Shown here: positions 10,799 to 19,859 of the stretch, piece after piece
Layout: every line of letters begins with the position of its first letter
Position numbering within the stretch: the first letter of the stretch is position 1
DNA from: Stutzerimonas stutzeri
GTDB taxonomy: Bacteria > Pseudomonadota > Gammaproteobacteria > Pseudomonadales > Pseudomonadaceae
Assembly (NCBI RefSeq): GCF_024448715.1
Contig: NZ_JAMOHZ010000003.1
Span: 1 to 64,000, forward strand
DNA length: 64,000 bases
Reading direction: 5' to 3'
Program-made: the position numbers and the translations under genes
Notes under the pieces: model-generated
What the model was told of the DNA's origin: nothing
The model's database searches: none
Seen by the model: only the letters and a program-made list of their open reading frames with translations

Positions 10799-11956
10799 TC
10801 AGCGGGCAACCAGCCGCGTAACCGTTCCGTTGCGGCCCGTCGAGCCATTGCCGGGCGCTACGCCCAACCGCTCGCCGGTCTGGGCATCGAAGAGCAGCAC
10901 CTTGTCGGGCTCGAACTGCAACGTCAGGCTTTCGCCGGGGCTTGGCGCAACGTCCGGTGCCAGGCGGCAGCAAACCTTGGTCTGATTGAGGCTGATAAAA
11001 ATCATCGTATCCGGGCCGGTCGGCTCAATGACCTGCACTTCAGCTCGCAACGATGGCAAGCTGCTCTGTGCACCGGTGCTGATTTGCTCGGGCCGGATAC
11101 CGAGCAGCACTTCGCGCCCTTCCAGCGAGTCGGCATCGACCAGGTTCAGCGGCAGCTCGCAGCGATCCTGACCGCTCTCAAGCAGTGCTCGCCAGCCACC
11201 GGGATCACGGCTCAGGCGCAGCGGGATGAAGTTCATCGGCGGGGACCCGATAAAGCTTGCGACGAACAAATTGGCCGGGCTGTTGTAGATCTCTTTTGGC
11301 GTGCCGAACTGCTGGACGATGCCATCCTTCATCACCGCTACCTTGTCGCCAAGCGTCATCGCCTCGATCTGGTCATGGGTGACATACACCGTGGTGGTCT
11401 TCAGGCGCTGGTGCATCAGCTTGATCTCGGTACGCATCTCCACACGCAACTTGGCATCGAGGTTCGACAGCGGTTCATCGAACAGATAGATCTTCGGGCG
11501 CCGCGCAAGGGCACGCCCCATCGCCACGCGCTGCTGCTGGCCTCCTGACAACTGCGAGGGCTTTCGTCCAAGCAGGTGTTCGATCTGCAGCAGCTTGGCC
11601 ACTCTCGATACTTCTTCCTCGATCTTCACCGCCGGGACCTTGCGCATCTTCAGGCCGAAGGCGATGTTTTCATGCACGGTCATGGTCGGGTACAGCGCGT
11701 AGGACTGAAACACCATTGCGATGTCACGATCCTTCGGGCTGGCGGAACTGATGTCAGCGCCGTCGACGCGAATTTCGCCGCCGGTGATGTCCTCCAGACC
11801 GGCAATGCAGTTCATCAACGTGGATTTTCCGCAGCCGGACGGACCGACGAGGATCAGAAATTCACCGTCGTCAATTTTCAGATCAATGTCTTTCAGCGTG
11901 TCGTGGGCGCTTCCAGGATAGCTCTTGCGGACATTGCAGAGTTCAAGTGCAGCCAT
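10799..11956 (-). CDS. gltK: sugar ABC transporter ATP-binding protein (MalK/UgpC type)
   Basis: This 385-residue ATPase has Walker A GPSGCGKST at residues 38-46, the signature LSGGQQQR, Walker B YLFDEPLSNLD, and a C-terminal OB-type regulatory domain of the MalK group. It powers import through the two permeases encoded just upstream. It matches GltK/GtsD of the Pseudomonas glucose importer by position. The gap to the second permease is 10 bases, so it belongs to the operon. Glucose specificity is inferred from the surrounding Entner-Doudoroff genes. Confidence 0.92.
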   Translation of the reverse strand: MAALELCNVRKSYPGSAHDTLKDIDLKIDDGEFLILVGPSGCGKSTLMNCIAGLEDITGGEIRVDGADISSASPKDRDIAMVFQSYALYPTMTVHENIAFGLKMRKVPAVKIEEEVSRVAKLLQIEHLLGRKPSQLSGGQQQRVAMGRALARRPKIYLFDEPLSNLDAKLRVEMRTEIKLMHQRLKTTTVYVTHDQIEAMTLGDKVAVMKDGIVQQFGTPKEIYNSPANLFVASFIGSPPMNFIPLRLSRDPGGWRALLESGQDRCELPLNLVDADSLEGREVLLGIRPEQISTGAQSSLPSLRAEVQVIEPTGPDTMIFISLNQTKVCCRLAPDVAPSPGESLTLQFEPDKVLLFDAQTGERLGVAPGNGSTGRNGTVTRLVAR

Positions 11957-11966
11957 GGTCGTTCTC

Positions 11967-12797
11967 CTAACCCTTGACCGCGCCGGCCGTAAGCCCGCGC
12001 AGGAAATACTTGCCGGCGAGGATGTACACCACCAGCGTTGGCAGCCCCGCGATCATCGCGGCAGCCATATCGACGTTGTATTCCTTGGCGCCCGTGCTGG
12101 TGTTGACCAGGTTGTTCAGCGCCACGGTGATGGGCTGGGCGTCGCCGCTGGCGAACACCACGCCGAAAAGGAAGTCGTTCCAGATCTGGGTGAACTGCCA
12201 AATCAGGCAGACCATGATGATCGGTGTCGACATGGGCAGCAGGATTCGCCCGAAGATAGTGAAGAAACCTGCACCGTCCAGGCGCGCTGCACGGACCAGC
12301 GCATTTGGCACGCTCACGTAATAGTTGCGGAAGAACAACGTGGTGAAGGCGATGCCATAGACCACATGCACCAGCACCAAGCCGGCCGTGGTGTTGGCCA
12401 GACCGAACTTGCCAAGGGTGAACGAGGCTGGCAGCAGCACGGTCTGGAACGGCAGGAAGCAGCCGAACAGCAGCAGTCCGAAAAACAACTGTGAGCCACG
12501 GAAGCGCCACATCGACAACACGTAGCCATTCAGTGCGCCGATTGCCGTCGAGATCAGCACGGCAGGTACGGCGATTTTCACCGAGTTCCAGAAGAAGCCG
12601 TCGACCACGCCCCAGGCCTTGACCCAGCCGATCACGGTGAACACCTCGGGCCAGGACAACAGGTTGCCAGTGCGGATATCGTCGGGGGTCTTGAAGCTGG
12701 TCAGCAGCATCACCACCAGCGGCACCAGATACAACGCGACCGCCAGCAGCAACGTGGCATGGATAACCAGCCGGCTCGGGCTGAATGCTCTATTCAT
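11967..12797 (-). CDS. gltG: sugar ABC transporter permease (MalG type)
   Basis: This 276-residue inner-membrane permease has about six membrane segments and the cytoplasmic EAA-type loop (NALVRAARLDGAGFFTIFGR) that contacts the ATPase. It corresponds to GltG/GtsC of the glucose importer. Its start lies 8 bases inside the end of the upstream permease gene, a translational-coupling overlap. The N-terminus LVIHATLLLAVALYLVPLVV is a typical first membrane helix. Confidence 0.92.
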   Translation of the reverse strand: MNRAFSPSRLVIHATLLLAVALYLVPLVVMLLTSFKTPDDIRTGNLLSWPEVFTVIGWVKAWGVVDGFFWNSVKIAVPAVLISTAIGALNGYVLSMWRFRGSQLFFGLLLFGCFLPFQTVLLPASFTLGKFGLANTTAGLVLVHVVYGIAFTTLFFRNYYVSVPNALVRAARLDGAGFFTIFGRILLPMSTPIIMVCLIWQFTQIWNDFLFGVVFASGDAQPITVALNNLVNTSTGAKEYNVDMAAAMIAGLPTLVVYILAGKYFLRGLTAGAVKG

Positions 12798-13698
12798 GGC
12801 GCTTGCCCCGCAGTTCCGAGTAGAGGTACGGCACCAGAATCGCCAGGATCGCGCCCAGCATCATCATCGCGCTGGCCGAGCCGATGCCCATCTGGCCACG
12901 GCTGAACGTGAAGTTATACATGAACATCGCAGGCAGGTCGGAGGCGTAACCGGGCCCTCCCCCGGTCATAGCCGCCACCAGATCGAAACTCTTGATCGCA
13001 ATGTGCGCGAGGATCATCACCGCGCTGAAGAACACCGGCCGAAGGCTCGGCAGGATGATGCGCATGTAAATACTCGGCAGGCTGGCGCCGTCGATCTGCG
13101 CAGCACGCACGATGGATTGGTCGACACCGCGCAGGCCAGCGAGAAAGAGCGCCATGACGAAGCCGGAGGCTTGCCACACCGCCGCGATCACAAGGCAATA
13201 AACGACACGGTCCGGGTCGACCAGCCAGTCAAAGCGAAAACCTTCCCAGCCCCAGTCACGCAGCATCTTGTCGATACCGAGACCAGGGTTGAGCAGCCAC
13301 TGCCACGCGGTCCCGGTGACGATCATAGACAGTGCCATCGGGTACAAATAGACAGTCCGGATAAAACCTTCACGGCGGATGCGCTGATCCAGCAACACCG
13401 CGAGAAACACGCCGATCACCAGACTGATGCCGATAAACAGGCCGCCAAACACCAGCAGGTTTTGGCTCGCCACCCACCAGCGGTCGTTTTCCATCAGGCG
13501 GGCGTATTGTTGCAAGCCGACCCACTTGTAGCTGGGCATAAAGCTGGAGTTGGTGAAGGACAGCACCAGCGTCCAGAGGATGTAGCCATAGAAGCCGACC
13601 AGGACCACCAACATGGTCGGCGCCACCACCAATTTAGGAAGCCAGCGCTGCAGCGCATCCAAGGGTGAGGCCTTGGGGAATACCATCGTGACACTCAT
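12790..13698 (-). CDS. gltF: sugar ABC transporter permease (MalF type)
   Basis: This 302-residue inner-membrane permease has about six membrane segments and an EAA loop (SIVRAAQIDGASLPSIYMR). It should form the translocation pore with the MalG-type partner encoded next. It corresponds to GltF/GtsB. It is separated from the binding-protein gene by 115 bases that hold a strong GC hairpin, and it overlaps the next permease by 8 bases. Confidence 0.92.
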   Translation of the reverse strand: MSVTMVFPKASPLDALQRWLPKLVVAPTMLVVLVGFYGYILWTLVLSFTNSSFMPSYKWVGLQQYARLMENDRWWVASQNLLVFGGLFIGISLVIGVFLAVLLDQRIRREGFIRTVYLYPMALSMIVTGTAWQWLLNPGLGIDKMLRDWGWEGFRFDWLVDPDRVVYCLVIAAVWQASGFVMALFLAGLRGVDQSIVRAAQIDGASLPSIYMRIILPSLRPVFFSAVMILAHIAIKSFDLVAAMTGGGPGYASDLPAMFMYNFTFSRGQMGIGSASAMMMLGAILAILVPYLYSELRGKRHE

Positions 13699-13788
13699 CG
13701 GGCGTTACCAGTCAGAGATGTGAAATCCGGGCCGAACGCCCCCTCCGGCAGAAATGAAGTACTGCCGCGGGGCATTGCCGAAGGAGAC

Positions 13789-13805
13789 GGGCCGGGTGCC
13801 GGCCC
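13789..13805 (-). other. GC hairpin after the binding-protein gene
   Basis: GGGCCGG-GTG-CCGGCCC is a perfect 7-bp stem just downstream of the binding-protein stop (13814), with no T tract. Hairpins in this place in importer operons usually stabilise the binding-protein part of the mRNA, giving more binding protein than permease. Confidence 0.6.
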
Positions 13806-13813
13806 GCGTCAAC

Positions 13814-15082
13814 CTATTGTGCGGATTTGATCGCTGCGTAGAGTTGAGCGCCAGCCTTGCTTGGGTCTGCGCTCTTCTCGCTCATGAAGTTGGTCACCAC
13901 ATCGAAGATGGCGCCCTGTACCGCCAGGTTGGTGGCCATGCTGTGCGCCATGCTCGGCTCCAGTTGACCATTCTTGTCGGCCTCCTTGAAGTCTTCCATC
14001 GACGCTTGGGCGCAGCTGTCGAACTTGCTCATGTCCAGGTCGGGGCGCACTGGAATCGAACCCTTGTTCTGGTTGAACACATACTGGAATTCGGGCTCCA
14101 GGGCGATCCTGGCCAAGGCATGCTGCGCCGCGATGTCGCCCTCGTCCTTGAGCTTGAACATGGCGATGGAATCGATGTTGTAGGTGTAGCTGCCAGCAGT
14201 TCCGGGCATCGGAACGCACTTGTAATCTTTGCCTGCCACTTTGCCGGCGGCGGTCCATTCGCTCTTCGCCCAGTCACCCATGATCTGCATTCCCGCCTTG
14301 CCGTTAATTACTTCGGCGGTGGCGAGGTTCCAGTCGCGGCCGGCACGGTTGTCGTCCATGTAGCTCTCGAGTTTCTTCAGCGCGGTAAACACTTCCGTCA
14401 TCTGCGGACTGGTGAGGGTCGCCTCATCATGCTCTACGAATGCTTTGTGAAAGCCGTCAGCCCCCATGATGCCCAGCACGAGGCCTTCGAAGACGGTACT
14501 GTCCTGCCAAGGCTGACCACCATGGGCCAGCGGCACGAAGCCCGCCGCCTTGAGCTTGTCGCCAGCGGCATAGAGTTCTTCCAGGGTGGTGGGTACCTTC
14601 TCGACACCGGCCTTCTCAAATACTTTCGGGTTGATCCACAACCAGTTGACGCGGTGAATATTCACCGGCACCGCCACGTAGTGGCCATCGTATTTCATGG
14701 TGTCGGATACGGTCTTCGACAGCAGGTCATCCCAGTTGTTGGCCTCGGCCACTTCATCGAGCGGGCTCAACAGGTCCAAAGCGCCCCATTCCTGCAAGTC
14801 AGGGCCCTTGATCTGCGCCGCGCCCGGTGGATTACCGGATACCACGCGGGTCTTCAGTACGGTCATGGCCGCAGAACCCGCGCCACCAGCGACGGCGCTG
14901 TCCTTCCAGGTGAAACCGGCCTTGTCGACCAGATCGCGCAGCACGTTCACCGCGGCGGCTTCGCCACCGGACGTCCACCAGTGGACGACTTCGACAGTGC
15001 CCTTGGAGTCAGCTGCCAACGCAGAGAGAGGAAATAAAGAGGCAAGAGAAACAACAGTGGCTAGGCGAGTGATCGCGTTCAT
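13814..15082 (-). CDS. gltB: periplasmic sugar-binding protein of ABC importer
   Basis: This 422-residue family 1 extracellular solute-binding protein has a signal peptide at residues 1-23 with cleavage after ALA. The mature protein begins [18 protein letters not shown]. The start at 15082 gives a clean signal peptide; the frame is open to 15184, but that extension is not signal-like. AAGG is the only ribosome site and lies beside a CA motif. It should bind glucose (GltB/GtsA by position). A HexR-like TTGT-N7-ACAA lies at 15100-15114. The gene starts the importer operon or follows the epimerase. Confidence 0.93.
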   Translation of the reverse strand: MNAITRLATVVSLASLFPLSALAADSKGTVEVVHWWTSGGEAAAVNVLRDLVDKAGFTWKDSAVAGGAGSAAMTVLKTRVVSGNPPGAAQIKGPDLQEWGALDLLSPLDEVAEANNWDDLLSKTVSDTMKYDGHYVAVPVNIHRVNWLWINPKVFEKAGVEKVPTTLEELYAAGDKLKAAGFVPLAHGGQPWQDSTVFEGLVLGIMGADGFHKAFVEHDEATLTSPQMTEVFTALKKLESYMDDNRAGRDWNLATAEVINGKAGMQIMGDWAKSEWTAAGKVAGKDYKCVPMPGTAGSYTYNIDSIAMFKLKDEGDIAAQHALARIALEPEFQYVFNQNKGSIPVRPDLDMSKFDSCAQASMEDFKEADKNGQLEPSMAHSMATNLAVQGAIFDVVTNFMSEKSADPSKAGAQLYAAIKSAQ

Positions 15083-15091
15083 TTGAATACC

Positions 15092-15104
15092 TTTTCTTGT
15101 TGTT
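15092..15104 (-). promoter_or_regulatory. CA motif (Crc/Hfq-type site) before sugar-binding protein gene
   Basis: Read on the minus strand this is AACAACAAGAAAA, ending 9 bases before the ATG at 15082 and touching the weak AAGG ribosome site. This fits AAnAAnAA, and Hfq-Crc binding here would block initiation. The equivalent gene in P. putida is a reported Crc target. Confidence 0.68.
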
Positions 15105-15114
15105 ATGCATACAA
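15100..15114. promoter_or_regulatory. HexR-like site upstream of sugar-binding protein gene
   Basis: The sequence is TTGT-TATGCAT-ACAA, the same spacing as the two canonical HexR sites in this window. It lies 18-32 bases before the ATG, so it may be inside the leader and act as a roadblock, or overlap the promoter. HexR control of this importer is an inference from the motif alone. Confidence 0.5.
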
Positions 15115-15198
15115 GCCTAATGCTTGAGCTGCATTGGATTCTAAGTCGGGTGGATACCTGCAGACGTAACGAAGGGATGCGCATGTGTCACCGCTTCG

Positions 15199-16431
15199 TT
15201 ACACAGCCGTCAGGGCTGTCGCCAGACTCGGTGTCAGAGGCAGGCGCGGCAAAAGCACGGCCTGGTAGGCGTGATAGAGATCGGGTTTGCCCGGCCAGAT
15301 GCTGCTTGCCGGCTGGTTGTCGCTGTCGAGTTCATGGTGCCAGCTACCGCTCTGAAGATCGATGAGATGACTCGCAGAGAACTCCCAGATGCGCCGGTAC
15401 CAGTCCTCATAAATCCGCTCTCCCGTTCGCCTGAGCAGTGCCGCAGCCGCTGCACTGGCTTCGGCATGCACCCAGTGCAAGCGCGCACGGACTACCGGCC
15501 GGCTCGCCCAGTCGAGGGTGTAAACCAGGCCAGGGGCTCCGTCCGCCTGCCAGGCGTCGCGGCTGGCACTGGCGAACAGCCCGCAAGCGTCTTGGAGCAA
15601 CCATCCTGGCGCGGCGAGCCCGGCATGCTGCAACGCTGCTTCGAGGTGCAGCAGCAGACGCGCCCACTCGAAGCTATGGCCCGGCGTGCTGCCGTAGGGG
15701 CGAAATAGGTCGGCGCGGTTGTCGTCGTTGTAATCGGGCAACGCCTTCCAGTCGCAGTCGAAATGTTCAACCACCACATGACCGCGTGCCGCCGCATGTC
15801 CATGGATCAAACGCTCAGCGATGCGCAGAGCACGTTGCAGCCACACCGTGTCGCCGGTGGCATCGGCCAGGGCGAGAAATGCCTCAGTGCCGTGCATATT
15901 ACTGTTGGCACCCCGGTACGCCTCCTCCTGCTTCCAGTCGCGGCTCAGGCTTTCACGCAAAGCGCCCTCCTCTTCGCTCCAGAAGTGCGTCTCGAGGACA
16001 GCTATCGCGTCGTCCAGCAGCGCCGGAGCCGCAGGCCGGTCCGCAACCGCCGCAGAACTGGCTGCCAAAGCGACGAACGCATGCAAGTAAGCCGTCTTTT
16101 CACCCTTGCCCGTTGCGTCGGCAAACCAGCCGCCGTATTCGGCATCGCGCAAGGCGCCTTGCAGCGCAGCGACGCCATGGTCGACCAGCTCGGCGTGTCC
16201 GGGGACACCTTGGATATGTGCCAAGGCGAAACAATGGGTCATGCGAGTGGTGTGGATCAACTCAGCGCAGGCCTGCGCCGGGAGTTGCCCGTTCGCATCG
16301 AGCGCGGCGAACCCCTGGTCCACTCGCGAAGCCCGGGCAAACGGCAGCAGGCGCATGCCTTCGCCAACCAGCCAAGCCAGATGAGCAGGCTTCTGCAGCC
16401 AGCTGTCGGGGTTCAATGCAGGTGTTGTCAT
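15199..16431 (-). CDS. AGE-family (N-acylglucosamine 2-epimerase-like) sugar isomerase/epimerase
   Basis: This 410-residue alpha/alpha-barrel protein belongs to the AGE/YihS/mannose-isomerase superfamily. Marks include IHTTRMTHCFALAHI, the NSNMHGTEAFLAL segment, FRPYGSTPGHSFEWARLL and DLQSGSWHHELD, which hold the catalytic histidines of the group. Members interconvert mannose with fructose or glucose, or epimerise related sugars. It lies 116 bases before the importer binding-protein gene on the same strand, which suggests it processes an imported hexose. A CA motif abuts its start codon (16432-16441). The exact reaction cannot be told from sequence alone. Confidence 0.82.
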   Translation of the reverse strand: MTTPALNPDSWLQKPAHLAWLVGEGMRLLPFARASRVDQGFAALDANGQLPAQACAELIHTTRMTHCFALAHIQGVPGHAELVDHGVAALQGALRDAEYGGWFADATGKGEKTAYLHAFVALAASSAAVADRPAAPALLDDAIAVLETHFWSEEEGALRESLSRDWKQEEAYRGANSNMHGTEAFLALADATGDTVWLQRALRIAERLIHGHAAARGHVVVEHFDCDWKALPDYNDDNRADLFRPYGSTPGHSFEWARLLLHLEAALQHAGLAAPGWLLQDACGLFASASRDAWQADGAPGLVYTLDWASRPVVRARLHWVHAEASAAAAALLRRTGERIYEDWYRRIWEFSASHLIDLQSGSWHHELDSDNQPASSIWPGKPDLYHAYQAVLLPRLPLTPSLATALTAV

Positions 16432-16441
16432 TGTTCTTGTT
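16432..16441 (-). promoter_or_regulatory. CA motif abutting the epimerase start codon
   Basis: Read on the minus strand the bases before the ATG are GGAACAAGAACA, directly followed by the start. AACAAGAACA fits AAnAAnAA and would place Hfq-Crc over the initiation site. No separate strong Shine-Dalgarno is visible. The rest of the 239-base gap to gtrS contains only the terminator-like hairpin at 16637-16652. Confidence 0.5.
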
Positions 16442-16636
16442 CCATGCGGGCGGGTATCTCGTCGCCGACTCCACCAACGCCATGAGCGGGCAGCGTGGCG
16501 ACAGTGAGCACCAGAATGAGTTCGGGCGGTTCAAAGGCAGAAGCGTGTTGCACAGGTGATTTGCGTGTCACTGGGCGGTTGTCATCAAGCGTACCGTTGC
16601 CGGAGTCTAGCGGCCGCCCGGATCGCGTCAGGTAAC

Positions 16637-16652
16637 GAAAGCGCCCGCTTTT
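16637..16652 (-). terminator. hairpin after gtrS
   Basis: AAAGC-GGGC-GCTTT style stem (read on the minus strand) about 20 bases past the gtrS stop, preceded by a second small stem TGTCAC / GTGACA at 16652-16669. It probably ends the edd-glk-gltR-gtrS transcript. The stem is short and the T run brief. Confidence 0.45.
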
Positions 16653-16670
16653 GTCACGGTCCTGTGACAT

Positions 16671-18131
16671 TCACTCAGGCTTGCGGGGCAGGCGCAAGGT
16701 CACACGCAGCCCGCCCTCTTGCAGGTTACACAGACTGATCTCACCACCATGGCTGTGGGCGATATTGCGTGCGATCCCGAGCCCGAGGCCGTAGCCAGGT
16801 TGCTTGGCCGCCAAGCGGAAGTTCGGCTCGAACACCTGCTTCAGCCACGTTTCCGGCACGCCTGGGCCTTCATCGTCAACGTGCAGGACAAAAATGTCTT
16901 TATCGTCTTCGATCAACAGATGTGCCCGCTCGCCATATTTCAACGCGTTGTCCAGAAGATTGCCGATGCAGCGTTTGAGCGCCAGTGGCTTGCCGGCATA
17001 CGGTGCGAGCGCTCTGCCTTTCACCGTGACGCGACCGTTACCAGAGGGCGCCAGATACGGTTCGGTGACGCAATCAAGCAGAAGGTTGAGATCTAGTGGC
17101 TCAATATTCTCGTGAATGTCGGTGTCTTTGACGCACTGCAGGGCTCCCTTGACCAGCAACTCCAATTCATCGAGGTCACGGCTGAATTTGCGCTGCAACG
17201 TTTCGTCCTCCAGCAGCTCCACCCGCAACCGCAGCCGTGTGATCGGCGTGCGCAAATCATGGGAGATTGCGCTGAACAACTGGCTACGCTCGGTCAAATA
17301 GCGACCGATGCGTTCACGCATGCTGTTGAATGCGCGACTGACTTCGACCACCTCGCTACCGCCCGCCTCTGGAAACAATTCCACCTCGCTACCCAGCGAC
17401 ATTTCTCGCGCCGCGCGCGCCAACTGCTTGAGTGGACGACTCTGCCAGTGAACGAGGATGCCGATGAACAACAACAGAAAACTGGTGGTGAGAAAGATGA
17501 ACCAGAGTTGCTGATTGGGGATCCCTTGATCCTCAAGACTGACGTAGGGCGCCGGCATCAGCGAAGCAAGATAGAGCCACTCGCCTGGGGCGATCTGGAT
17601 CTGCGTCACCAGCACGGGTGGATTCAGCGGTTCCAGGCTCAGCGCGTAATGCGCCCAGGAGCGCGGCAGTTCATCGAGTTTCAGCCCACCGTTGAAAATC
17701 CGCAGGTCGTCGGGACTGACGAAGCGCACCGATATATCGACATTCTTGCCAAGGCGATCACGCAGCACCTCGTCAACTTCCGCCAGCACCGCCTGCTTGC
17801 GCTCGGTTGGAGGAAGGATCTGCATTTCCAGGGGTTTGTCGTTCAGCGACACGAAAAAGCGCGTGCCACCCATGCTGCGCAGCTGATCGAGCACCAGCGG
17901 CCGATAGCCCAGCGGTAAGGATCGGAAGTAGCTGACGCTGGCGGACATCGAATGCGCCAGGCTACGAGCACTGGTCAACAGACCTTCCATCTGGCTCGCG
18001 CGCAGCTGCGACACCCAGATGAAACTCGACAAGGCCTGCGCCAGCAGCACGACCAGCAAAGTCAGAAACAACATCCGGCCGAGCAGCGAGCGCGGCACGG
18101 GTAGCCAACGGCGCTTAACCGATCGTGTCAT
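16671..18131 (-). CDS. gtrS: sensor histidine kinase GtrS (glucose/2-ketogluconate sensing)
   Basis: This 486-residue membrane kinase has TM1 at about residues 19-41, a periplasmic domain at about 42-208, TM2 at about 209-228, and a HAMP region. The phospho-acceptor His291 is in FSAISHDLRTPITRLR, and the ATP-binding domain includes GNLLDNALKYG and DEGPGVPE. The start at 18131 overlaps the response-regulator end by 17 bases. It pairs with GltR to control glucose uptake. In P. aeruginosa this kinase responds to 2-ketogluconate and 6-phosphogluconate. The pairing is supported by the overlap; the ligand is inferred. Confidence 0.9.
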   Translation of the reverse strand: MTRSVKRRWLPVPRSLLGRMLFLTLLVVLLAQALSSFIWVSQLRASQMEGLLTSARSLAHSMSASVSYFRSLPLGYRPLVLDQLRSMGGTRFFVSLNDKPLEMQILPPTERKQAVLAEVDEVLRDRLGKNVDISVRFVSPDDLRIFNGGLKLDELPRSWAHYALSLEPLNPPVLVTQIQIAPGEWLYLASLMPAPYVSLEDQGIPNQQLWFIFLTTSFLLLFIGILVHWQSRPLKQLARAAREMSLGSEVELFPEAGGSEVVEVSRAFNSMRERIGRYLTERSQLFSAISHDLRTPITRLRLRVELLEDETLQRKFSRDLDELELLVKGALQCVKDTDIHENIEPLDLNLLLDCVTEPYLAPSGNGRVTVKGRALAPYAGKPLALKRCIGNLLDNALKYGERAHLLIEDDKDIFVLHVDDEGPGVPETWLKQVFEPNFRLAAKQPGYGLGLGIARNIAHSHGGEISLCNLQEGGLRVTLRLPRKPE

Positions 18132-18849
18132 GATGCGGCACGACTTGGGCAGCGAGCAGATAACCGCTGCCACGCACGGTACGGATCAGCCGCGGACATT
18201 TCCCTGTGTCGCGCAGCCGCTGGCGCAGGCGACTGACAGCCATGTCGACAATACGCTCGAGCGGCATAACCTCCCGACCACGGGTGGCGTTGCCAATAGT
18301 GTCGCGATCGAGGATCTGTTGCGGATGATCGAGAAACAGCTTGAGCAGGGCGAAGTCGGCGCCGGACAGCAGTACTTCCTCGCCGTCCTGGTGAAACAAC
18401 CGGTGACTGACCATGTCCAGGCGCCACTCGTCGAATGCGAGCACATCGCTGCTGCGCTCCTGGCCAAAATTCACCCGGCGCAGCAGCGCCTTGATCCGCG
18501 CCAGCAATTCACGGGGACTGAACGGCTTGCCCAGGTAATCGTCCGCGCCCAGCTCGAGCCCGATGACGCGATCCGCCTCGTCCGAACTAGCGGTGAGCAT
18601 GATGATTGGCATCTGCGCCAAGCGCTGATGGCCTCGCACCCAACGACAAAGACTGAAGCCATCCTCGTCAGGCAACATCACGTCAAGGATTACCAAGTCC
18701 GCCGGATCGCTGGCCATGGCCTCGCGAAACTGCGCGCCGTCGGCAACGGTGCGCACCTGAAAGCCGGATCGGCTGAGGTAGGTTTCTAGCAGTTCGCGAA
18801 TTTCCTGGTCATCGTCGACCAGCAGAATCGATCTTCCAGCCTGGCTCAC
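18115..18849 (-). CDS. gltR: OmpR-family response regulator GltR
   Basis: This 244-residue regulator has a receiver domain with the phospho-acceptor Asp56 in DLVILDVMLP and the conserved Lys in DYLGKPFSP. A C-terminal winged helix DNA-binding domain ends RTVRGSGYLL. It is the partner of GtrS, whose start it overlaps. GltR controls glucose-transport genes in Pseudomonas, acting as a repressor in its unphosphorylated state in P. putida. AGGTGAG lies before the ATG, and an A-rich CA-like motif at 18861-18869 lies further up the leader. It is 38 bases from glk. Confidence 0.92.
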   Translation of the reverse strand: MSQAGRSILLVDDDQEIRELLETYLSRSGFQVRTVADGAQFREAMASDPADLVILDVMLPDEDGFSLCRWVRGHQRLAQMPIIMLTASSDEADRVIGLELGADDYLGKPFSPRELLARIKALLRRVNFGQERSSDVLAFDEWRLDMVSHRLFHQDGEEVLLSGADFALLKLFLDHPQQILDRDTIGNATRGREVMPLERIVDMAVSRLRQRLRDTGKCPRLIRTVRGSGYLLAAQVVPHHDTIG

Positions 18850-18860
18850 CTGGCGTCCTT

Positions 18861-18869
18861 TCTCTTGTT
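18861..18869 (-). promoter_or_regulatory. possible CA motif before gltR
   Basis: Read on the minus strand this is AACAAGAGA, about 12 bases before the ATG of gltR and upstream of its ribosome site. It is a weaker match to AAnAAnAA than those before the binding protein and porin genes. Confidence 0.35.
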
Positions 18870-18887
18870 CTGATGTCTCGAAGCGGG

Positions 18888-19859
18888 TCAGTACCCGCTG
18901 GAGGTTCCCTCCAGCAATTGCTGCAGCGCAACGCCCGCGCCTTCCAGCCCAGGGTACTCGGCTGTCACCACCCAGACCGGAACCTTGTCAAAATACCGGC
19001 TCATCCCGCCCTTGTCGCGAAAACTCTGGCGAAACCCGCTGCGCATGAAGAATTCGACAAAGCGCGGCACGATCCCGCCGGCAATGTAGACCCCTCCTTG
19101 CGCGCCTGTGGTCAGTACGTTGTCGCCAGCAGTCCGACCGAGCCAAACGCAGAATTGTTCCAATACGGCCGCTGCATAGGCATCACCCGCCAGTGCCGCC
19201 GCGGTCACTTCGGCCGGCGTGGTCAGTTTCAACGGCTCGCCATCCAATGCGCAGCTGGTTCGATAGAGTTCCAACAGCCCACCGCCGCTAAGGATCGCTT
19301 CGGCATTTACATGCCCTAACTTTTCATGCAACCGAGCCCACAATGCCGCCTCGCGTGCCGTCCCGATCGGCAGGCATATATGGCCGCCCTCGCCCGGCAG
19401 GGCCCGCCAGCCGCCGTCTTGAGAAGGCAGCAGCGTAGCGACTCCCAGTCCGGTGCCAGGGCCGATGACCAAGCGCGCCCGGCCGGCGTCGGATTGCCCT
19501 TCGCAGATCTCGATTAATTCACCGTCGCGCAGACGCGTCATGCCCAGCGCCATGGCGGAGAAATCATTGATCAGCAAAAGATCGCTCAGCCCAAGGTTCT
19601 CGCAGAACGCTTTGCGGCTCAGGCGCCAGTGATTGTTAGTGAATATGAATTCATCGCCGGAAACCGGTCCGGCACAGGCGAGGCAAACTGCATGCAAGTC
19701 GTCGACGCCCTGTCCTACGCTTTGCAGATATGCACGAATGGCATCTTCCGGACGCGGATAATCGATCGTCGGCAACACCCGCACCGACTCGATTTGCTGA
19801 CCGCGCCACAGCGCGAAACGTGCATTGGTCCCACCGATATCACCAACTAATGCCGTCAC
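18888..19859 (-). CDS. glk: glucokinase
   Basis: This 323-residue bacterial glucokinase (Glk/ROK-like fold) has the phosphate-binding motif [12 protein letters not shown] at about residues 6-17, [12 protein letters not shown] with the catalytic Asp, and [12 protein letters not shown]. It phosphorylates cytoplasmic glucose delivered by the ABC importer. It starts with GTG at 19859, overlapping the edd stop as GTGA, so the two are translationally coupled. It is part of edd-glk-gltR-gtrS. Confidence 0.95.
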   Translation of the reverse strand: MTALVGDIGGTNARFALWRGQQIESVRVLPTIDYPRPEDAIRAYLQSVGQGVDDLHAVCLACAGPVSGDEFIFTNNHWRLSRKAFCENLGLSDLLLINDFSAMALGMTRLRDGELIEICEGQSDAGRARLVIGPGTGLGVATLLPSQDGGWRALPGEGGHICLPIGTAREAALWARLHEKLGHVNAEAILSGGGLLELYRTSCALDGEPLKLTTPAEVTAAALAGDAYAAAVLEQFCVWLGRTAGDNVLTTGAQGGVYIAGGIVPRFVEFFMRSGFRQSFRDKGGMSRYFDKVPVWVVTAEYPGLEGAGVALQQLLEGTSSGY

